From Proteobacteria bacterium ST_bin16 (GTDB taxonomy: Bacteria > Pseudomonadota > Gammaproteobacteria > Burkholderiales > Nitrosomonadaceae): a stretch of DNA of 64,000 nucleotides. Under the pieces are notes generated by a model. That model ran no database searches, had not been told where the DNA came from, and was given only the letters and a program-made list of their open reading frames with translations. The translations under genes and the position numbers were made by a program. Shown here one piece after another: positions 1 through 11,759 of this stretch (positions are counted from its first letter, which is position 1; each line of letters opens with the position of its first letter). The stretch is from the NCBI GenBank assembly GCA_002083595.1, contig MSXT01000012.1, positions 61,340 through 125,339 on the forward strand, read 5' to 3'.

Positions 1-107
1 AGGCGCGGTTGCGCCAAATCAAGCGTCGCGTGCGCGACGAAGGCGTTCAGGTTCCTGCTCAATTAGCTGGGTTATTTGAATCCGGCGAGCCGGATGAAGA
101 CGATTGA
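1..107 (+). CDS. 3' end of an unidentified gene
   Basis: An open frame runs in from the window edge and stops with TGA at 105-107. The visible 34 residues are rich in Arg early and end in an acidic tail, ESGEPDEDD. Codon use matches the neighbours, so it is probably a genuine C-terminus rather than a chance frame. I do not recognise the family from so short a tail. It converges on tex, whose stop lies 48 bp further on. Confidence 0.45.
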   Translation, partial: ARLRQIKRRVRDEGVQVPAQLAGLFESGEPDEDD

Positions 108-154
108 CGATGGCTGCTTGCCAGCGGCAATGGTATCGCAATCAAACCGTTTCC

Positions 155-2380
155 TTAGCGTTTTGCCGCTGCGCTATCGCTCAACCGCATCGTCAGCGCA
201 ATCCGTTTGCGCTTCTCATCCACTTCCACCACCTTGACGGTGACGACTTGCCCCACCTTGACAACGGTATGCGGGTCTTTGACGAACTTGTCCGCCAGTG
301 CCGAGATGTGCACCAGGCCGTCCTGATGCACGCCGATGTCGACGAATGCGCCGAATGCGGCGACGTTGGTGACCACGCCTTCGAGCACCATGCCGGGGTG
401 CAAGTCCTTGATCGATTCGACGCCTTCCTTGAACGTCGCGGTTTTAAACGTGGAGCGCGGGTCGCGGCCGGGTTTTTCCAGTTCGTGTAGGATGTCTTTG
501 ACGGTCGGTAGACCGAATTGCGCGGTGACGTACTTTTCCGGGCGGATCGATTGTAACGCGGATGAATTACCGATCAATGCAGTGACATTGAGTTTAATGT
601 CATTGAGAATTTGTTCAACCAATGGGTACGATTCCGGGTGCACGGCCGAGGCGTCGAGCGGGTTGGCGCCATTCGGGATGCGCAGGAATCCGGCGGCTTG
701 CTCGAAAGTCTTCTCGCCTAACCCCGGTACTTTCAGCAATTCGGCGCGCTTGGCGAACCGGCCTTTGCCGTCGCGGTAAGCGACGATATTGTGTGCGATT
801 TTGCCGCTTAGCCCGGCCACGTAGCGCAACAACGCGGGGGAGGCGGTGTTGACGTCGACACCGACGGCGTTGACGCTGTCTTCCACCACCGCGTCGAGCG
901 ATTGCGCCAGCTGGCTTTGATTGACGTCATGCTGGTACTGGCCGACGCCGATCGATTTCGGATCGATCTTGACCAATTCGGCGAGCGGGTCTTGCAACCG
1001 GCGGGCGATCGACACCGCGCCGCGCAGCGACACATCCAGATCCGGCAATTCCTCCGATGCGAGCTCGGACGCGGAATACACCGAAGCACCGGCTTCCGAC
1101 ACCATGATCGATGTGAGCTTGAACTGCGGGTAGCGTTTGATCAGCTCCTTCGCCAATTGATCGGTTTCGCGCGATGCAGTGCCGTTGCCGATGGCAATCA
1201 GTGTCGCGGAATGGCGCTCGGCCAGTTGTTTCAGCGTGTGCAATGCGCCATCCCAATCGTTCTTCGGCGCATGTGGATAAATCGTCGCGGTATCAAGCAC
1301 TTTGCCGGTCGCGTCGACCACCGCCACTTTCACGCCAGTGCGCAAACCCGGATCCAAACCGATGGTTACGCGCGCACCGGCGGGCGGGGCGAGCAGCAGG
1401 GCTTTAAGATTCTGCGCGAACACGCGGATCGCTTCGGTTTCCGCATGCTCCTGTAAATTGCTCATCAATTCAGTTTCCAGGTGCGAGAAGATTTTTGTGC
1501 GCCAAGCTGCGCGCGCCGTGTCGATCAGCCAGCCGTCCGCCGCACGGTTCTGGTTGCGGATATTGAATTGCCGCGCGATCTGTTGTTCACAGGGATTGAG
1601 CGTTAAATTGCGGGCTTTTTCCTCCAATTCGGAATCGAGCAGCAGCTTGATTCTCAACACCCCTTCACGTTCGCCGCGCAGCAACGCCAGCGCACGATGC
1701 GACGGGATTTTCGTGATGGCTTCACTGTAATCGTGGTAATCGGTGTATTTGGTATCGCCGTCCTTCTTGTCCTTGGCCACTTTCGCGGTCAGTACGCCAT
1801 GCGTGCGCAGATAATCGCGCAAGATTTGCAGCAGCGGCGCATGTTCGGCAAAGCGCTCAATCAAAATATGCTGCGCGCCTTCCAGCGCGGCAGCCGCATC
1901 GGCGACACCGGGATTGTCGCCATCCTCGCTGGTGAACGGCGCTTTCAGGTATTTCGCCGCCTCGGCTTGTGGATCGAGCCGCGGATCGTTCAACAGGCTA
2001 TCCGCCAATGGCTGCAACCCGGCCTCATGCGCAATCTGCGCCTTGGTGCGACGTTTTTTGCGGTACGGCAGGTACAAATCCTCCAGATGCGCTTTATCCG
2101 TTGCGTGCGTCAGCGCATCGAGTAACGGCGGCGTCATCTTGCCAAGCTTCTCAATCGCCCCGATGATCGCCGCGCGCCGCTTCTCCAGCTCGCGCAAACT
2201 ATGCAAGCGCTCCGCCAGCAAGCGTAACTGTGCATCGTCCAACCCGCCGGTCGCCTCCTTGCGGTAACGGGCAATAAAAGGCACCGTCGCGCCATCGTCG
2301 AGCAATTGAATCGTGGCCTGGATTTGCGAGAATTTAACTGCGAGTTCGGTGGCGAGGCGTTGTTCGATGGAAGGCAGCAT
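155..2380 (-). CDS. tex: Tex family RNA-binding transcription accessory protein
   Basis: Tex is a conserved cytoplasmic nucleic-acid-binding protein linked to transcription and RNA metabolism; its exact role is not settled. The 741 residues show the family order: an N-terminal helical region with [19 protein letters not shown], a YqgF/RNase H-like core with [17 protein letters not shown], helix-hairpin-helix motifs ([18 protein letters not shown]), and a C-terminal S1 domain ([21 protein letters not shown]). The frame stays open 59 codons further upstream, but those residues do not look like Tex. The ATG at 2380 gives the usual [10 protein letters not shown] start, though its ribosome binding site is weak. 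The gene is intact. Confidence 0.96.
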   Translation of the reverse strand: MLPSIEQRLATELAVKFSQIQATIQLLDDGATVPFIARYRKEATGGLDDAQLRLLAERLHSLRELEKRRAAIIGAIEKLGKMTPPLLDALTHATDKAHLEDLYLPYRKKRRTKAQIAHEAGLQPLADSLLNDPRLDPQAEAAKYLKAPFTSEDGDNPGVADAAAALEGAQHILIERFAEHAPLLQILRDYLRTHGVLTAKVAKDKKDGDTKYTDYHDYSEAITKIPSHRALALLRGEREGVLRIKLLLDSELEEKARNLTLNPCEQQIARQFNIRNQNRAADGWLIDTARAAWRTKIFSHLETELMSNLQEHAETEAIRVFAQNLKALLLAPPAGARVTIGLDPGLRTGVKVAVVDATGKVLDTATIYPHAPKNDWDGALHTLKQLAERHSATLIAIGNGTASRETDQLAKELIKRYPQFKLTSIMVSEAGASVYSASELASEELPDLDVSLRGAVSIARRLQDPLAELVKIDPKSIGVGQYQHDVNQSQLAQSLDAVVEDSVNAVGVDVNTASPALLRYVAGLSGKIAHNIVAYRDGKGRFAKRAELLKVPGLGEKTFEQAAGFLRIPNGANPLDASAVHPESYPLVEQILNDIKLNVTALIGNSSALQSIRPEKYVTAQFGLPTVKDILHELEKPGRDPRSTFKTATFKEGVESIKDLHPGMVLEGVVTNVAAFGAFVDIGVHQDGLVHISALADKFVKDPHTVVKVGQVVTVKVVEVDEKRKRIALTMRLSDSAAAKR

Positions 2381-2449
2381 GGGGTTGTGTTTCGGTCGTT
2401 GAAGTGGGTAGGGATGGTAAACCAAGTGACGGCGGGATCGCAACGGATT

Positions 2450-2590
2450 ATGTCGTGTAAAATTGAGTCGGAGAAAAATAATCGATTGAATGACGATAGG
2501 AATTCCAGAAATTTGCGCGACGCCATAAAGCTGGAGTTTGCTGACTTTCTTCAACATACTGTGCTGATCGATGAAGGTGTGAAAGCATGA
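2450..2590 (+). CDS. Possible small protein, first of an overlapping pair
   Basis: A 46-codon frame from ATG 2450 ends in TGA at 2588-2590, overlapping the next start as ATGA. The product is charged and ends [18 protein letters not shown] recognise no domain. The main reason to consider it real is the ATGA coupling to the better-supported small gene downstream. Starts further upstream (for example ATG 2411) are possible; any start before 2381 would overlap the tex start on the other strand. It could also be the remnant tail of a longer gene. Confidence 0.35.
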   Translation: MSCKIESEKNNRLNDDRNSRNLRDAIKLEFADFLQHTVLIDEGVKA

Positions 2591-2757
2591 ATAATCAGAC
2601 TGTAAATTCTGGCAAGAAACAAAAACAACGCGACCCGGACTTAGCTGCGGCCGAGATCGCTATGAAGCGAGCTGCTCAAAGAGCGCGTGAACGGGCCAAA
2701 CGCATTGGGGCGGGTGTCGTGGTTCTGAAAGATGATCGGATTGTGGAAGAGAAATAG
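2587..2757 (+). CDS. Small basic helical protein of 56 aa
   Basis: Starts at ATG 2587 inside the stop of the preceding small frame and ends with TAG at 2755-2757. The protein has a Lys/Gln-rich N-terminus, a strongly basic helix ([19 protein letters not shown]) and a short strand-like tail ([15 protein letters not shown]). Small proteins of this form, with a basic helix followed by a VVV-x-KDGKIVEE-like end, are widespread and uncharacterised, often in tiny operons. An antitoxin-like role is a guess from size, charge and pairing. It lies 100 bp upstream of the fic gene on the same strand. Confidence 0.55.
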   Translation: MNNQTVNSGKKQKQRDPDLAAAEIAMKRAAQRARERAKRIGAGVVVLKDDRIVEEK

Positions 2758-2857
2758 AATATGAGCGTTTGTGATAGCACCATCCAATTGCGAGAATGAC
2801 TATGGAAGTATTTCTTCAAGTCTCTGCATCTTTGCATGAGATACGTTGGGAAGTGGC

Positions 2858-3883
2858 ATGACCTACCAGCCACCCTACACCATCACCCTGGCAATCGTAA
2901 ATTTGGTCGCAGCGATCAGTGAAACCATCGGCCGCTACACCGTGCTGGCCGAACAGCGCCTGACGCCACGTTTGCGGCGGGAAAATCGTATCCGCACCAT
3001 TCATGCTTCGTTGGCCATCGAGAACAATACGCTGACGCTGGAACAGGTGACCGCCGTAATCGAAGGTAAGCGGGTGCTGGGTCATCCCCGTGAAATTCAG
3101 GAGGTGCGCAATGCCTTTGCGGCCTATGAGGCGATGGAGGGTTGGCGTGCCGGTTCCGAGCTGGATTTATTGTCGGCGCACGAGTTGTTGATGCGCGGCT
3201 TGGTGGATGAAGCCGGATGTTATCGTTCCGGCGGTGTCGGTATTTTCCAGGGCAAACAGTTGGTGCACATGGCGCCGCCTGCCAATCGGATACCGAAGCT
3301 GATGACCGATCTGCTCGAATGGTTGACGATAACGACCGAACACCCGCTGATCGCCGGTTGTGTCTTCCATTACGAGTTTGAATTCATTCATCCCTTTGCC
3401 GACGGCAACGGCCGGATGGGGCGGTTGTGGCAAACTTTGATTTTGCGGGAATGGAATGCTTTGTTGGCTTATCTGCCTGTGGAGACAATGGTCAGGGAGC
3501 ATCAAGAAAGTTATTATCAAGCTTTGGCGGCAGCGGATGAGCGAGCGGATGCGACACCGTTCGTCGAGTATATGCTTGGCAAGTTACTTGCTGCCATCCT
3601 CGAAGTGGCTGATTCCCATCAAACGACCGACCAAGTAGCCGATCAAGTAACCGACCAAGTAGCAAAACTTATTCGAGCAATGGGTAGCGGAGAACTTAGC
3701 AGTAATGATTTGATGCAGGCTTTGGGACTGACGCATCGCCCGACTTTCCGGGAAAATTATTTGAATCCGGCATTGGCGGGTGATTGGATCGAGCGCACGC
3801 AACCCGATTCACCGCGCAGTCCCACACAACGTTATCGATTAACCCCGAAGGGACGGCAATGGCTTCAACAGCAAATCGGGTGA
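2858..3883 (+). CDS. Fic family protein (predicted AMP-transferase)
   Basis: Fic enzymes transfer AMP, or sometimes another group, from a nucleotide to hydroxyls on target proteins. Of 341 residues, the Fic motif HPFADGNGRMGR starts at His178 and is complete, so the site should be active. An inhibitory-helix motif, S-L-A-I-E-N (Ser51 to Glu55-Asn56), lies N-terminal to the Fic core, as in class II Fic proteins that restrain their own ATP binding. After the core comes a repeated DQVADQVTDQV linker, then a winged-helix-like C-terminus (SSNDLMQALGLTHRPTFRENYL). I prefer ATG 2858, preceded by GGGAAG, over TTG 2846. No separate antitoxin gene is needed given the built-in inhibitory motif. The target cannot be read from the sequence. 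Confidence 0.9.
   Translation: MTYQPPYTITLAIVNLVAAISETIGRYTVLAEQRLTPRLRRENRIRTIHASLAIENNTLTLEQVTAVIEGKRVLGHPREIQEVRNAFAAYEAMEGWRAGSELDLLSAHELLMRGLVDEAGCYRSGGVGIFQGKQLVHMAPPANRIPKLMTDLLEWLTITTEHPLIAGCVFHYEFEFIHPFADGNGRMGRLWQTLILREWNALLAYLPVETMVREHQESYYQALAAADERADATPFVEYMLGKLLAAILEVADSHQTTDQVADQVTDQVAKLIRAMGSGELSSNDLMQALGLTHRPTFRENYLNPALAGDWIERTQPDSPRSPTQRYRLTPKGRQWLQQQIG
3628..3663 (+). repeat. Three 12-bp tandem repeats inside the fic gene
   Basis: Units at 3628, 3640 and 3652 read CGACCAAGTAGC, CGATCAAGTAAC and CGACCAAGTAGC. They encode the repeating DQVA/DQVT linker between the Fic core and the C-terminal winged helix. Fic proteins often carry such in-frame repeated linkers. Because the unit is a multiple of three, copy-number change would keep the frame. 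Confidence 0.85.
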
Positions 3884-3908
3884 CGAGAGATCAAAAGTCA
3901 GCATCAAC

Positions 3909-4238
3909 TCAGGGTTGGCGATGCTCAGCAATTTCCAATCCACCCCCGCATTTCCAGCACAACTGAAAATTGGCCGGATTCTCCTCGCCGCAGGATGGGC
4001 ATTGCACGTTGCCGGTAGTGACCGGGGTGTTTTCGTAGGTTTCAATCACATGTTTGCCACGTTCATAGTCTTCGTCGCGCTTGATCCATACTTCCGGGCA
4101 GGCGTGGTGGACCGGTATTTCTCCGGCCATGCCTTGCGCGTATTGGTTGAAAATTTGCGCCGGAATGTAGGCGTGTGCGAGCAGATCAAGTACTATCTGC
4201 GCTTCCATCAGATTATTGGCGGAATAAATTTTTTTCAT
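3909..4238 (-). CDS. DUF2007-type protein with C-terminal zinc ribbon
   Basis: The N-terminal half (MKKIYSANNLMEAQIVLDLL) matches the small alpha/beta DUF2007 fold, often labelled putative signal-transducing protein, of unknown biochemical role. The C-terminus carries two Cys pairs, CPSCGEEN and CWKCGG, spaced as in a zinc ribbon. The start at ATG 4238 gives the canonical KKIYSA beginning; the frame is open six codons further. It is divergent from rdgC, with only 46 bp between the starts, so their promoters must overlap. Confidence 0.85.
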   Translation of the reverse strand: MKKIYSANNLMEAQIVLDLLAHAYIPAQIFNQYAQGMAGEIPVHHACPEVWIKRDEDYERGKHVIETYENTPVTTGNVQCPSCGEENPANFQLCWKCGGGLEIAEHRQP

Positions 4239-4284
4239 GCCGTGATGAGTACCCAACAGATCAATCGATTAACTGACAAAAACT

Positions 4285-5175
4285 ATGTGGTTTAGAAATA
4301 TACAAGCTTATCGTATTACCAGTGGAAATATAACCCCGGATAGCCTGGAAGAAGCGCTTTCCCAGCATGCCTTGCAGCCTTGCATGCAAATGGAATTGCA
4401 AAGCCGCGGCTGGCTGACGCCGCGTGACGAGCAGCCGAATTTTGTGCATGCCTATGGGCAGCATTGGCTGATTGCGTTCGGGGTGGAGAAAAAGTTGTTG
4501 CCCGCTGGGGTGATCAACCAGCATGCGAAAAACCGTATCGTGCAGATCGAGCAGATGCAGGGTTACAAGGCGGGTAAGAAACAGGTGCGCGATATCAAGG
4601 AAGCGACTATCGTCGAGCTGCTGCCGCGTGCTTTTGCGCAGCGCCATAAAACCTACGCCTGGATCGATGCGCTGAATAACCGGCTGATTCTGGATACGTC
4701 CAGCGCCCATAAAGCCGAGGAGTTCATCGAAGTGCTGGTGAAAACGGTGCAGGGCATCACGCTGGCGCCGCTGGAAACGAAGATTTCGCCGTCATCGGCG
4801 ATGACGCGCTGGCTGACAGTTGATGGCGATTTGCCATCGATTTTCACCGTCGACCGCGATTGCGAGCTGCAAGGGATGAGCGATGAGAAGGAAACCATCA
4901 AGTATTCCCATCACATTTTGGAAGCGGAAGAAACCGCGCGCCATATCCGCGCCGGGAAAAAGGCGATCAAACTCGCCATGACATGGGATAGCAAAATCTC
5001 GTTTGTGCTGCAGGACAACTTGCAACTGCGGCGCATTGCACCGCAGGATATTCTGAAGGAGTCCACCGAGAGCGCGGAGGAATTATTCGTCAGCGATTTT
5101 ACCATCATGACCGGCGAGCTGAACCAGCTGATCACAGATGTTATCGATGCGCTCGGTGGTGAAGATCACAGCTAA
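4285..5175 (+). CDS. rdgC: Recombination-associated protein RdgC
   Basis: RdgC is a ring-forming DNA-binding protein that restrains RecA filament formation and associates with the nucleoid. The 296-residue length is close to the family norm, and the start MWFRNIQAYRIT is characteristic. The middle region with GWLTPRD and the C-terminal DNA-binding part also fit. The frame is complete with no oddities. It converges on the minus-strand helical protein 21 bp downstream. Confidence 0.95.
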   Translation: MWFRNIQAYRITSGNITPDSLEEALSQHALQPCMQMELQSRGWLTPRDEQPNFVHAYGQHWLIAFGVEKKLLPAGVINQHAKNRIVQIEQMQGYKAGKKQVRDIKEATIVELLPRAFAQRHKTYAWIDALNNRLILDTSSAHKAEEFIEVLVKTVQGITLAPLETKISPSSAMTRWLTVDGDLPSIFTVDRDCELQGMSDEKETIKYSHHILEAEETARHIRAGKKAIKLAMTWDSKISFVLQDNLQLRRIAPQDILKESTESAEELFVSDFTIMTGELNQLITDVIDALGGEDHS

Positions 5176-5196
5176 TACAGCTCAGCTGGCTTGTTT

Positions 5197-5895
5197 TTAG
5201 TGTTTGCCGGTTTTGGTTTGATCCTTGATTCCCGACAGTACACCGCTGGCGGCTTTGCTGACAATATCAGCCGTCTTTTGCGCCAGACTGGCGCCGGTTT
5301 CCACTTGCACATTGCCAACCGACGCGATCTGCTGCGCAAAAGTCGCTAAGGTTTCCTTCAGCTGCGAGCCCACGTGAGTGCCGGTATTTTTGGCATGGTG
5401 GCTCAGATCGAGCAGCACATCGGCAATCAGCCCTTGCGCTGCGGTGGCGGTGTGATGCAACGTCTCCACGAACAAACTTTCGAGGCTTTCCAGCTCGGAA
5501 CGGGTGCGCGCCAATTCGGTATCGGAGAATCGCTTGGCCTGGCCTGCGGCTTCTTCGACGGCCAGTTTGGAGGCTTCGGCAAATCTTGCCAGCGCTGAAT
5601 CCAGTCCGGCCACGGCATCGGTAATTTGTGATTTGGCCGCCTGGGTTTGATTGGCTGCTTGTTGCAATTGCTGCGCCGCGCCATCGTGTATCCCTTGCAT
5701 CACGGCCGTGATGATGCGCCGCAACGATTCCGGATCGACGTTTTTCGCATTCATGGCTTTCAGCGTTAAGCGATGCACCGTTTCCTGAATATGCGAACCG
5801 CTGGCGATGGCTTCACGGACTTCGGCTTCCAGTGCTTTGATATCGTTGTCGCTGCCCGGGGCGTTATTAGGCTCATGGGTATTTTCATTGTGCAT
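5197..5895 (-). CDS. Uncharacterised alpha-helical protein
   Basis: A 232-residue protein predicted almost entirely helical, rich in Ala, Gln and Glu, with an acidic Asn-rich start (MHNENTHEPNNAPGSDN). Heptad-like runs such as AQKTADIVSKAASGVLSGI suggest amphipathic helices that bundle or coil, as in phasin-like or DUF6781-type proteins. There is no signal peptide or membrane segment. It lies 42 bp after serS on the same strand and may be read through from it. A good ribosome site is seen upstream (AGGACACGTC region is weak; CACCTTCTTATAGGA lies before the start). Function unknown. Confidence 0.7.
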   Translation of the reverse strand: MHNENTHEPNNAPGSDNDIKALEAEVREAIASGSHIQETVHRLTLKAMNAKNVDPESLRRIITAVMQGIHDGAAQQLQQAANQTQAAKSQITDAVAGLDSALARFAEASKLAVEEAAGQAKRFSDTELARTRSELESLESLFVETLHHTATAAQGLIADVLLDLSHHAKNTGTHVGSQLKETLATFAQQIASVGNVQVETGASLAQKTADIVSKAASGVLSGIKDQTKTGKH

Positions 5896-5937
5896 GATGA
5901 CGTGTCCTATAAGAAGGTGAAAAGGTGAGGTCCGGTT

Positions 5938-7290
<1,353 letters not shown>

Positions 7291-8625
7291 CTATATTTTA
7301 TGCTTTGCTTTCTCATCCAGGTTGCGCAAATAAGCCAGTTTTTCCCGGATTTTCTGTTCCAGGCCATAAGCGGTCGGCTGATAAAAACTGACTTCGGGCA
7401 TGTCATCCGGAAAATAATTCTCTCCCGCAGCATAGGCTTCCGGGCAATCGTGCGCGTAACGGTAGGCATCGCCGTAGCCGATATCCTTCATCAGTTTGGT
7501 CGGCGCATTGCGCAAATGCACCGGCACGCGGCGCGATTTGTCGTGTGCAACCAGTGAACGTGCTTTATTGTAAGCTAAATAGGCGGCGTTGCTTTTCGGT
7601 GCGCAGGCGAGATACAGCGCCGCTTGCGCCAGTGCCAGTTCGCCTTCCGGGCTGCCCAGCCGCTCGTAAGTCTCGCACGCATCGAGCGTCAAGCGCAGGG
7701 CGCGCGGATCGGCCAGACCGATATCTTCCGTGGCCATGCGGATCAACCGCCGCCCGATATACAACGCATCGGCGCCACCATCCAGCATGCGGCACAACCA
7801 GTACAGCGCCGCATCCGGCGAGGATCCGCGTACCGATTTGTGCAATGCGGATATCTGATCGTAAAACGCATCGCCGCCTTTATCGAAGTTGCGGTTATTG
7901 CGTGACAAGGTATTAACGACTATATCCTTTTCGATATGCGTGATGGCTCCGGTTTCCGCCGCGCTCTGGATTTGCTCGAGCAGATTCAGCAGACGCCGGG
8001 CGTCGCCGTCAGCGTATTCGATCAACAGTTGCCGTGCTTCGGCGGAGAATTGCAGATCACCCAGCGCCAGCTTTTGCGCGCGCTCCAGGAGCTGGGATAA
8101 CTCCGCTTCCGACAACGCGGTCAGCACATAAACCTGCGCCCGCGACAGTAACGCGTTATTAACTTCAAACGATGGGTTTTCCGTGGTGGCGCCGACAAAG
8201 GTGATCAATCCTTGTTCGACGTAGGGCAGGAAAGCATCTTGCTGCGATTTGTTGAAACGGTGCACTTCGTCGACAAACAGGATGGTATGCCTTCCGCTTT
8301 GTTGCAACGTCAATTCGGCTTGCTCGATGGCGGCGCGGATGTCCTTGATGCCGGACAGCACGGCGGACAGCGCAATGAATTCGCTGTTGAACTCGGTCGA
8401 CATGATGCGCGCCAGCGTGGTTTTTCCGGTTCCCGGTGGGCCCCACAAAATCATCGAGTGCGGTTTGCCCGATTCAAACGCCAACCGCAATGGCTTGCCG
8501 GTGCCGAGTAGATGGCTTTGCCCGATGATATCGTTCAGATGTTTGGGACGTAATTGTTCCGCCAGCGGTACTTGAGGTTGATTCGGTGCAAACAGATCGG
8601 CTTCACTCACGGATGACGTCGGCAT
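7291..8625 (-). CDS. rarA: Replication-associated recombination protein A (RarA/MgsA)
   Basis: RarA is an AAA+ ATPase of the clamp-loader group that acts at stalled replication forks. The 444 residues include Walker A GPPGTGKTTLA, Walker B LFVDEVHRFNKSQQDAFLPYVE, and the C-terminal MgsA domain (SPDAALYWLCRMLDGGADALYIGRRL). The start is taken at ATG 8625 (MPTSSVSEADLF); residues further upstream are the antisense-like overlap of lolA. With this start the gene overlaps the end of lolA by 23 bp, so translation is probably coupled. Confidence 0.95.
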   Translation of the reverse strand: MPTSSVSEADLFAPNQPQVPLAEQLRPKHLNDIIGQSHLLGTGKPLRLAFESGKPHSMILWGPPGTGKTTLARIMSTEFNSEFIALSAVLSGIKDIRAAIEQAELTLQQSGRHTILFVDEVHRFNKSQQDAFLPYVEQGLITFVGATTENPSFEVNNALLSRAQVYVLTALSEAELSQLLERAQKLALGDLQFSAEARQLLIEYADGDARRLLNLLEQIQSAAETGAITHIEKDIVVNTLSRNNRNFDKGGDAFYDQISALHKSVRGSSPDAALYWLCRMLDGGADALYIGRRLIRMATEDIGLADPRALRLTLDACETYERLGSPEGELALAQAALYLACAPKSNAAYLAYNKARSLVAHDKSRRVPVHLRNAPTKLMKDIGYGDAYRYAHDCPEAYAAGENYFPDDMPEVSFYQPTAYGLEQKIREKLAYLRNLDEKAKHKI

Positions 8626-9229
8626 TTCCAGGCGGTGTGAATTGGAATAAATCGGCGGGTAGCGTTGGATTTTTGTCCCAATCGGAGAATGACAGGATGG
8701 TGGTTTGGCCGAAATTATCGCGTAATGCCATGATTTTGAGCACGCCATCCGGAGAAAAAGCCATTTGGATGAACTCGAATGCGCTTTCCTTGCTTTTGGG
8801 AATAGCTTCGAGCCATTCCATTTCGTTTTGCACACCCAATTCAACCAGTTCAAAATTCTCTTCGATGGCGCTGCTGCCCGCCAACAGCGCAGCCGGGCTG
8901 CTGCCGATGGCGATATTGAATGGCCGCTCGGTGACTTGGTTCAGATCGTGGTCATAAAACCATACCTTGCTGCCATCGCCGACGATTAATTGCTCGTAAG
9001 GTTTGTCATACGTCCAGCGGAATTTCTCCGGACGTTCAAATTGCATCGTGCCTTGCGATTCTTGTACCGTGCGCGCGCTTTTGTCGTACAGCGTCTGAGA
9101 GAAATTAGCGCGAACCGTGCGCGTTTGCTGAATGAAGCTTTTCAAGCTGGTGATGGCGGCTGCTTCAGCCCAGTGTGGTATCAGACTGCTGACGAGCAGG
9201 AGAAAAACGAGACAGCTTGAGCGGGCCAT
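8603..9229 (-). CDS. lolA: Outer-membrane lipoprotein carrier protein LolA
   Basis: LolA carries lipoproteins across the periplasm from LolCDE to LolB at the outer membrane. ATG 9229 gives a clear signal peptide (MARSSCLVFLLLVSSLIPHWAEA) and is preceded by TTAGGAA at a good distance; the frame is open 19 codons further but those lack a signal. The mature part has the family features FSQTLYD and GTMQFERPEKFRWTYDKPYE. Total 208 residues, intact. It lies between ftsK and rarA as in many proteobacteria. Confidence 0.95.
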   Translation of the reverse strand: MARSSCLVFLLLVSSLIPHWAEAAAITSLKSFIQQTRTVRANFSQTLYDKSARTVQESQGTMQFERPEKFRWTYDKPYEQLIVGDGSKVWFYDHDLNQVTERPFNIAIGSSPAALLAGSSAIEENFELVELGVQNEMEWLEAIPKSKESAFEFIQMAFSPDGVLKIMALRDNFGQTTILSFSDWDKNPTLPADLFQFTPPGNADVIRE

Positions 9230-9282
9230 AGTATTCCTAAAATGAAATGGGGGTATGAAGCGCATGACGGCAGGGACATTGT

Positions 9283-11580
9283 TCATTCGTTGCGTGCCGG
9301 AGCCAATACTTCCCGGTTGCCGTTACTTTGCATGGATGAGACCAGACCGGCGCGCTCCATGTCTTCAATAAGACGGGCGGCGCGATTATAGCCGATGCGT
9401 AAATTCCTTTGCACCAGGGAAATCGATGCGCGGCGGGTTTTGACGACGATGGCCACGGCCTCATCATAAAGCGGATCGGCTTCGCCTTGCGGTTTTTTCA
9501 GTTCGGAGGAATCGCCGCTATCGTTTTCTTCATCACTAGTTTGCAGAATTTCCTCGATGTAATTCGGTTCGCCATGTTCTTTCAGATATTCGACTACTTT
9601 ATGCACTTCGTGGTCGGCGACAAAAGCGCCGTGCACGCGTTGCGGGTAACCGCTGCCGGGCGGCAGATACAGCATATCGCCTTGGCCGAGCAGAGCTTCC
9701 GCGCCCATTTGATCGAGAATGGTGCGCGAATCGATTTTGCTCGATACCTGAAAAGCGATGCGGGTCGGAATGTTGGCTTTAATCAGACCGGTAATCACAT
9801 CGACCGATGGGCGTTGCGTCGCCAGCAGCAGATGGATGCCGGATGCGCGCGCTTTTTGGGCCAGCCGGGCGATCAAGTGTTCGACTTTTTTACCGGCGAC
9901 CATCATCAAATCAGCCAGTTCATCGATCACCACGACAATGAGCGGCAACTCATCCAGATATTCCGGCTCTTCTCCCGGCGGCAGCAATGGATTAACGACG
10001 GGTTCTTCGCTTTTAGCTGCATCGCGTATTTTCTGGTTGTAGCCGCTGAGATTACGCACACCCAATGCCGACATCAGCTTGTAACGCCGCTCCATTTCAC
10101 CGACGCACCAATGCAGTGCGCTGGCGGCTTCGCGCATGTCGGTAACCACAGGAGTTAACAGATGCGGAATGCCTTCGTACACCGACAATTCCAGCATTTT
10201 GGGATCGATCAGGATCAGGCGGGTTTGTTCCGGTGTGGTTTTATAAATCAAGCTGAGAATGACTGCGTTGATTGCGACCGATTTGCCCGAGCCAGTGGTA
10301 CCCGCGACCAAAGCGTGCGGCATTTTGGCCAAATCGGATACGATCGGGCGGCCGCTGATATCCTTACCCAGCGCGATGGTGAGCGGAGAGGGGGAATCGG
10401 CGTAGACCTGCGAACTGAGAATTTCCTGCAAGCGCACAATTTGCCGTTTGGGATTGGGGATTTCCAATCCCATGCTGGTTTTTCCCGGAATGGTTTCAAC
10501 CACGCGGATGCTGGCGACGGACAAAGCGCGCGCCAGATCCTTGATCAAATTGATGACTTGATTGCCTTTGACGCCCACGGCCGGTTCAATTTCATACCGG
10601 GTGATCACCGGGCCGGGGAGAGCGGCGACTACTTTGACATCGACGCCAAATTCCTTAAGCTTGCGTTCGATCAAGCGCGACGTGAATTCGAGGGTTTCCT
10701 TGGATAGCACTTCAAAATCTTTTTCCGGCTCGTCCAGCAGATGCAAAGGCGGTAGCGGTGAATCGGGCAGATCGAAAAACAGCGAAGGTTGTTTTTCTTT
10801 GATGATGCGCTGAGATTTAATAATCACCGTCGTTGGCGGTTCGATATGCAGCAATGGTGTGCTCTCTACTCGTTTTTTTTCGCTTTCGACGATTTTATCG
10901 CGCGTTCGTGCGGCAATGATACCGGCGAGTTTATCCTGCCGTGTTTCCCAAGTGTTTATTAGCAGGAGCAGCAGATTTTCGACACTTTCACCGATTTTTT
11001 CTACAAATCGCACCCAGGACAACCCGGTAAACTGACTGAAGCCGACAGCGATGAGGATAAGCAAGGTCAATGTTGCGCCGGTAAAACCGAGAATTTGCGA
11101 TAGATAATGACTGATGGTATTACCCAGCATGCCGCCCGGCATCAGCGGCAGGGCAATATTGATGGAATAAAACCGCAGTGATTCCAGTCCGCTGCTGGCG
11201 GCCAGTAGTAAGAGAAAACCGCCCAAGGTCAGGAACAAGGAGTGACGGTCAAAAATGCCGGCGCTATCGATGCGGCGGTAGCTCCAGGCGATTGCGGACA
11301 GAAAGAATGCCACCCACCACCATGCCGATGCGCCGAATAAATACAGCAGCAAATCGGCCAGCCAAGCTCCGGCGTGCCCCCCGGCGTTCTGGATTTGATT
11401 GAAATCGCCGCTATGCGACCAACCGGCATCGCCGCGGTCGTAACTGAAAAATATCAGCACCAGATAAAGCGCCGCGCCCATCAGCATCAGCAAACCGGAT
11501 TCCCGCAATAACCGGGCTACTCTGGGTGAGAAGGAATGGCCGCTTGATTTTTTGGCCATCGGCTTGTTTATTAAACTCAT
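9283..11580 (-). CDS. ftsK: DNA translocase FtsK
   Basis: A septum-located motor that moves chromosomal DNA toward dif and links division to dimer resolution. The 765 residues comprise four to five N-terminal membrane segments (about 25-190), a short linker, the beta domain and motor with Walker [15 protein letters not shown] and Walker [18 protein letters not shown], and a C-terminal gamma winged helix ([37 protein letters not shown], given here in parts: [28 protein letters not shown]) that reads KOPS. The linker is much shorter than in E. coli FtsK, as in many betaproteobacteria. It heads the ftsK-lolA-rarA-serS block. A second ATG seven codons on is also possible. Confidence 0.97.
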   Translation of the reverse strand: MSLINKPMAKKSSGHSFSPRVARLLRESGLLMLMGAALYLVLIFFSYDRGDAGWSHSGDFNQIQNAGGHAGAWLADLLLYLFGASAWWWVAFFLSAIAWSYRRIDSAGIFDRHSLFLTLGGFLLLLAASSGLESLRFYSINIALPLMPGGMLGNTISHYLSQILGFTGATLTLLILIAVGFSQFTGLSWVRFVEKIGESVENLLLLLINTWETRQDKLAGIIAARTRDKIVESEKKRVESTPLLHIEPPTTVIIKSQRIIKEKQPSLFFDLPDSPLPPLHLLDEPEKDFEVLSKETLEFTSRLIERKLKEFGVDVKVVAALPGPVITRYEIEPAVGVKGNQVINLIKDLARALSVASIRVVETIPGKTSMGLEIPNPKRQIVRLQEILSSQVYADSPSPLTIALGKDISGRPIVSDLAKMPHALVAGTTGSGKSVAINAVILSLIYKTTPEQTRLILIDPKMLELSVYEGIPHLLTPVVTDMREAASALHWCVGEMERRYKLMSALGVRNLSGYNQKIRDAAKSEEPVVNPLLPPGEEPEYLDELPLIVVVIDELADLMMVAGKKVEHLIARLAQKARASGIHLLLATQRPSVDVITGLIKANIPTRIAFQVSSKIDSRTILDQMGAEALLGQGDMLYLPPGSGYPQRVHGAFVADHEVHKVVEYLKEHGEPNYIEEILQTSDEENDSGDSSELKKPQGEADPLYDEAVAIVVKTRRASISLVQRNLRIGYNRAARLIEDMERAGLVSSMQSNGNREVLAPARNE

Positions 11581-11759
11581 GGGTATCTCAGAAATGAATC
11601 ATTGTGTCTGACGGATACGCTGGATTATATAAGAGAATGTGCAGTAATTTCTTTAATGCAGCAGTAAATGCACTCAGTTACTGTATTAACAGCGGGAATT
11701 GATGTGCGCTATGCCGCGTTTGGCGGGTTCGAGCGGGCAAAAAGCGCACGCTAAAAAAC

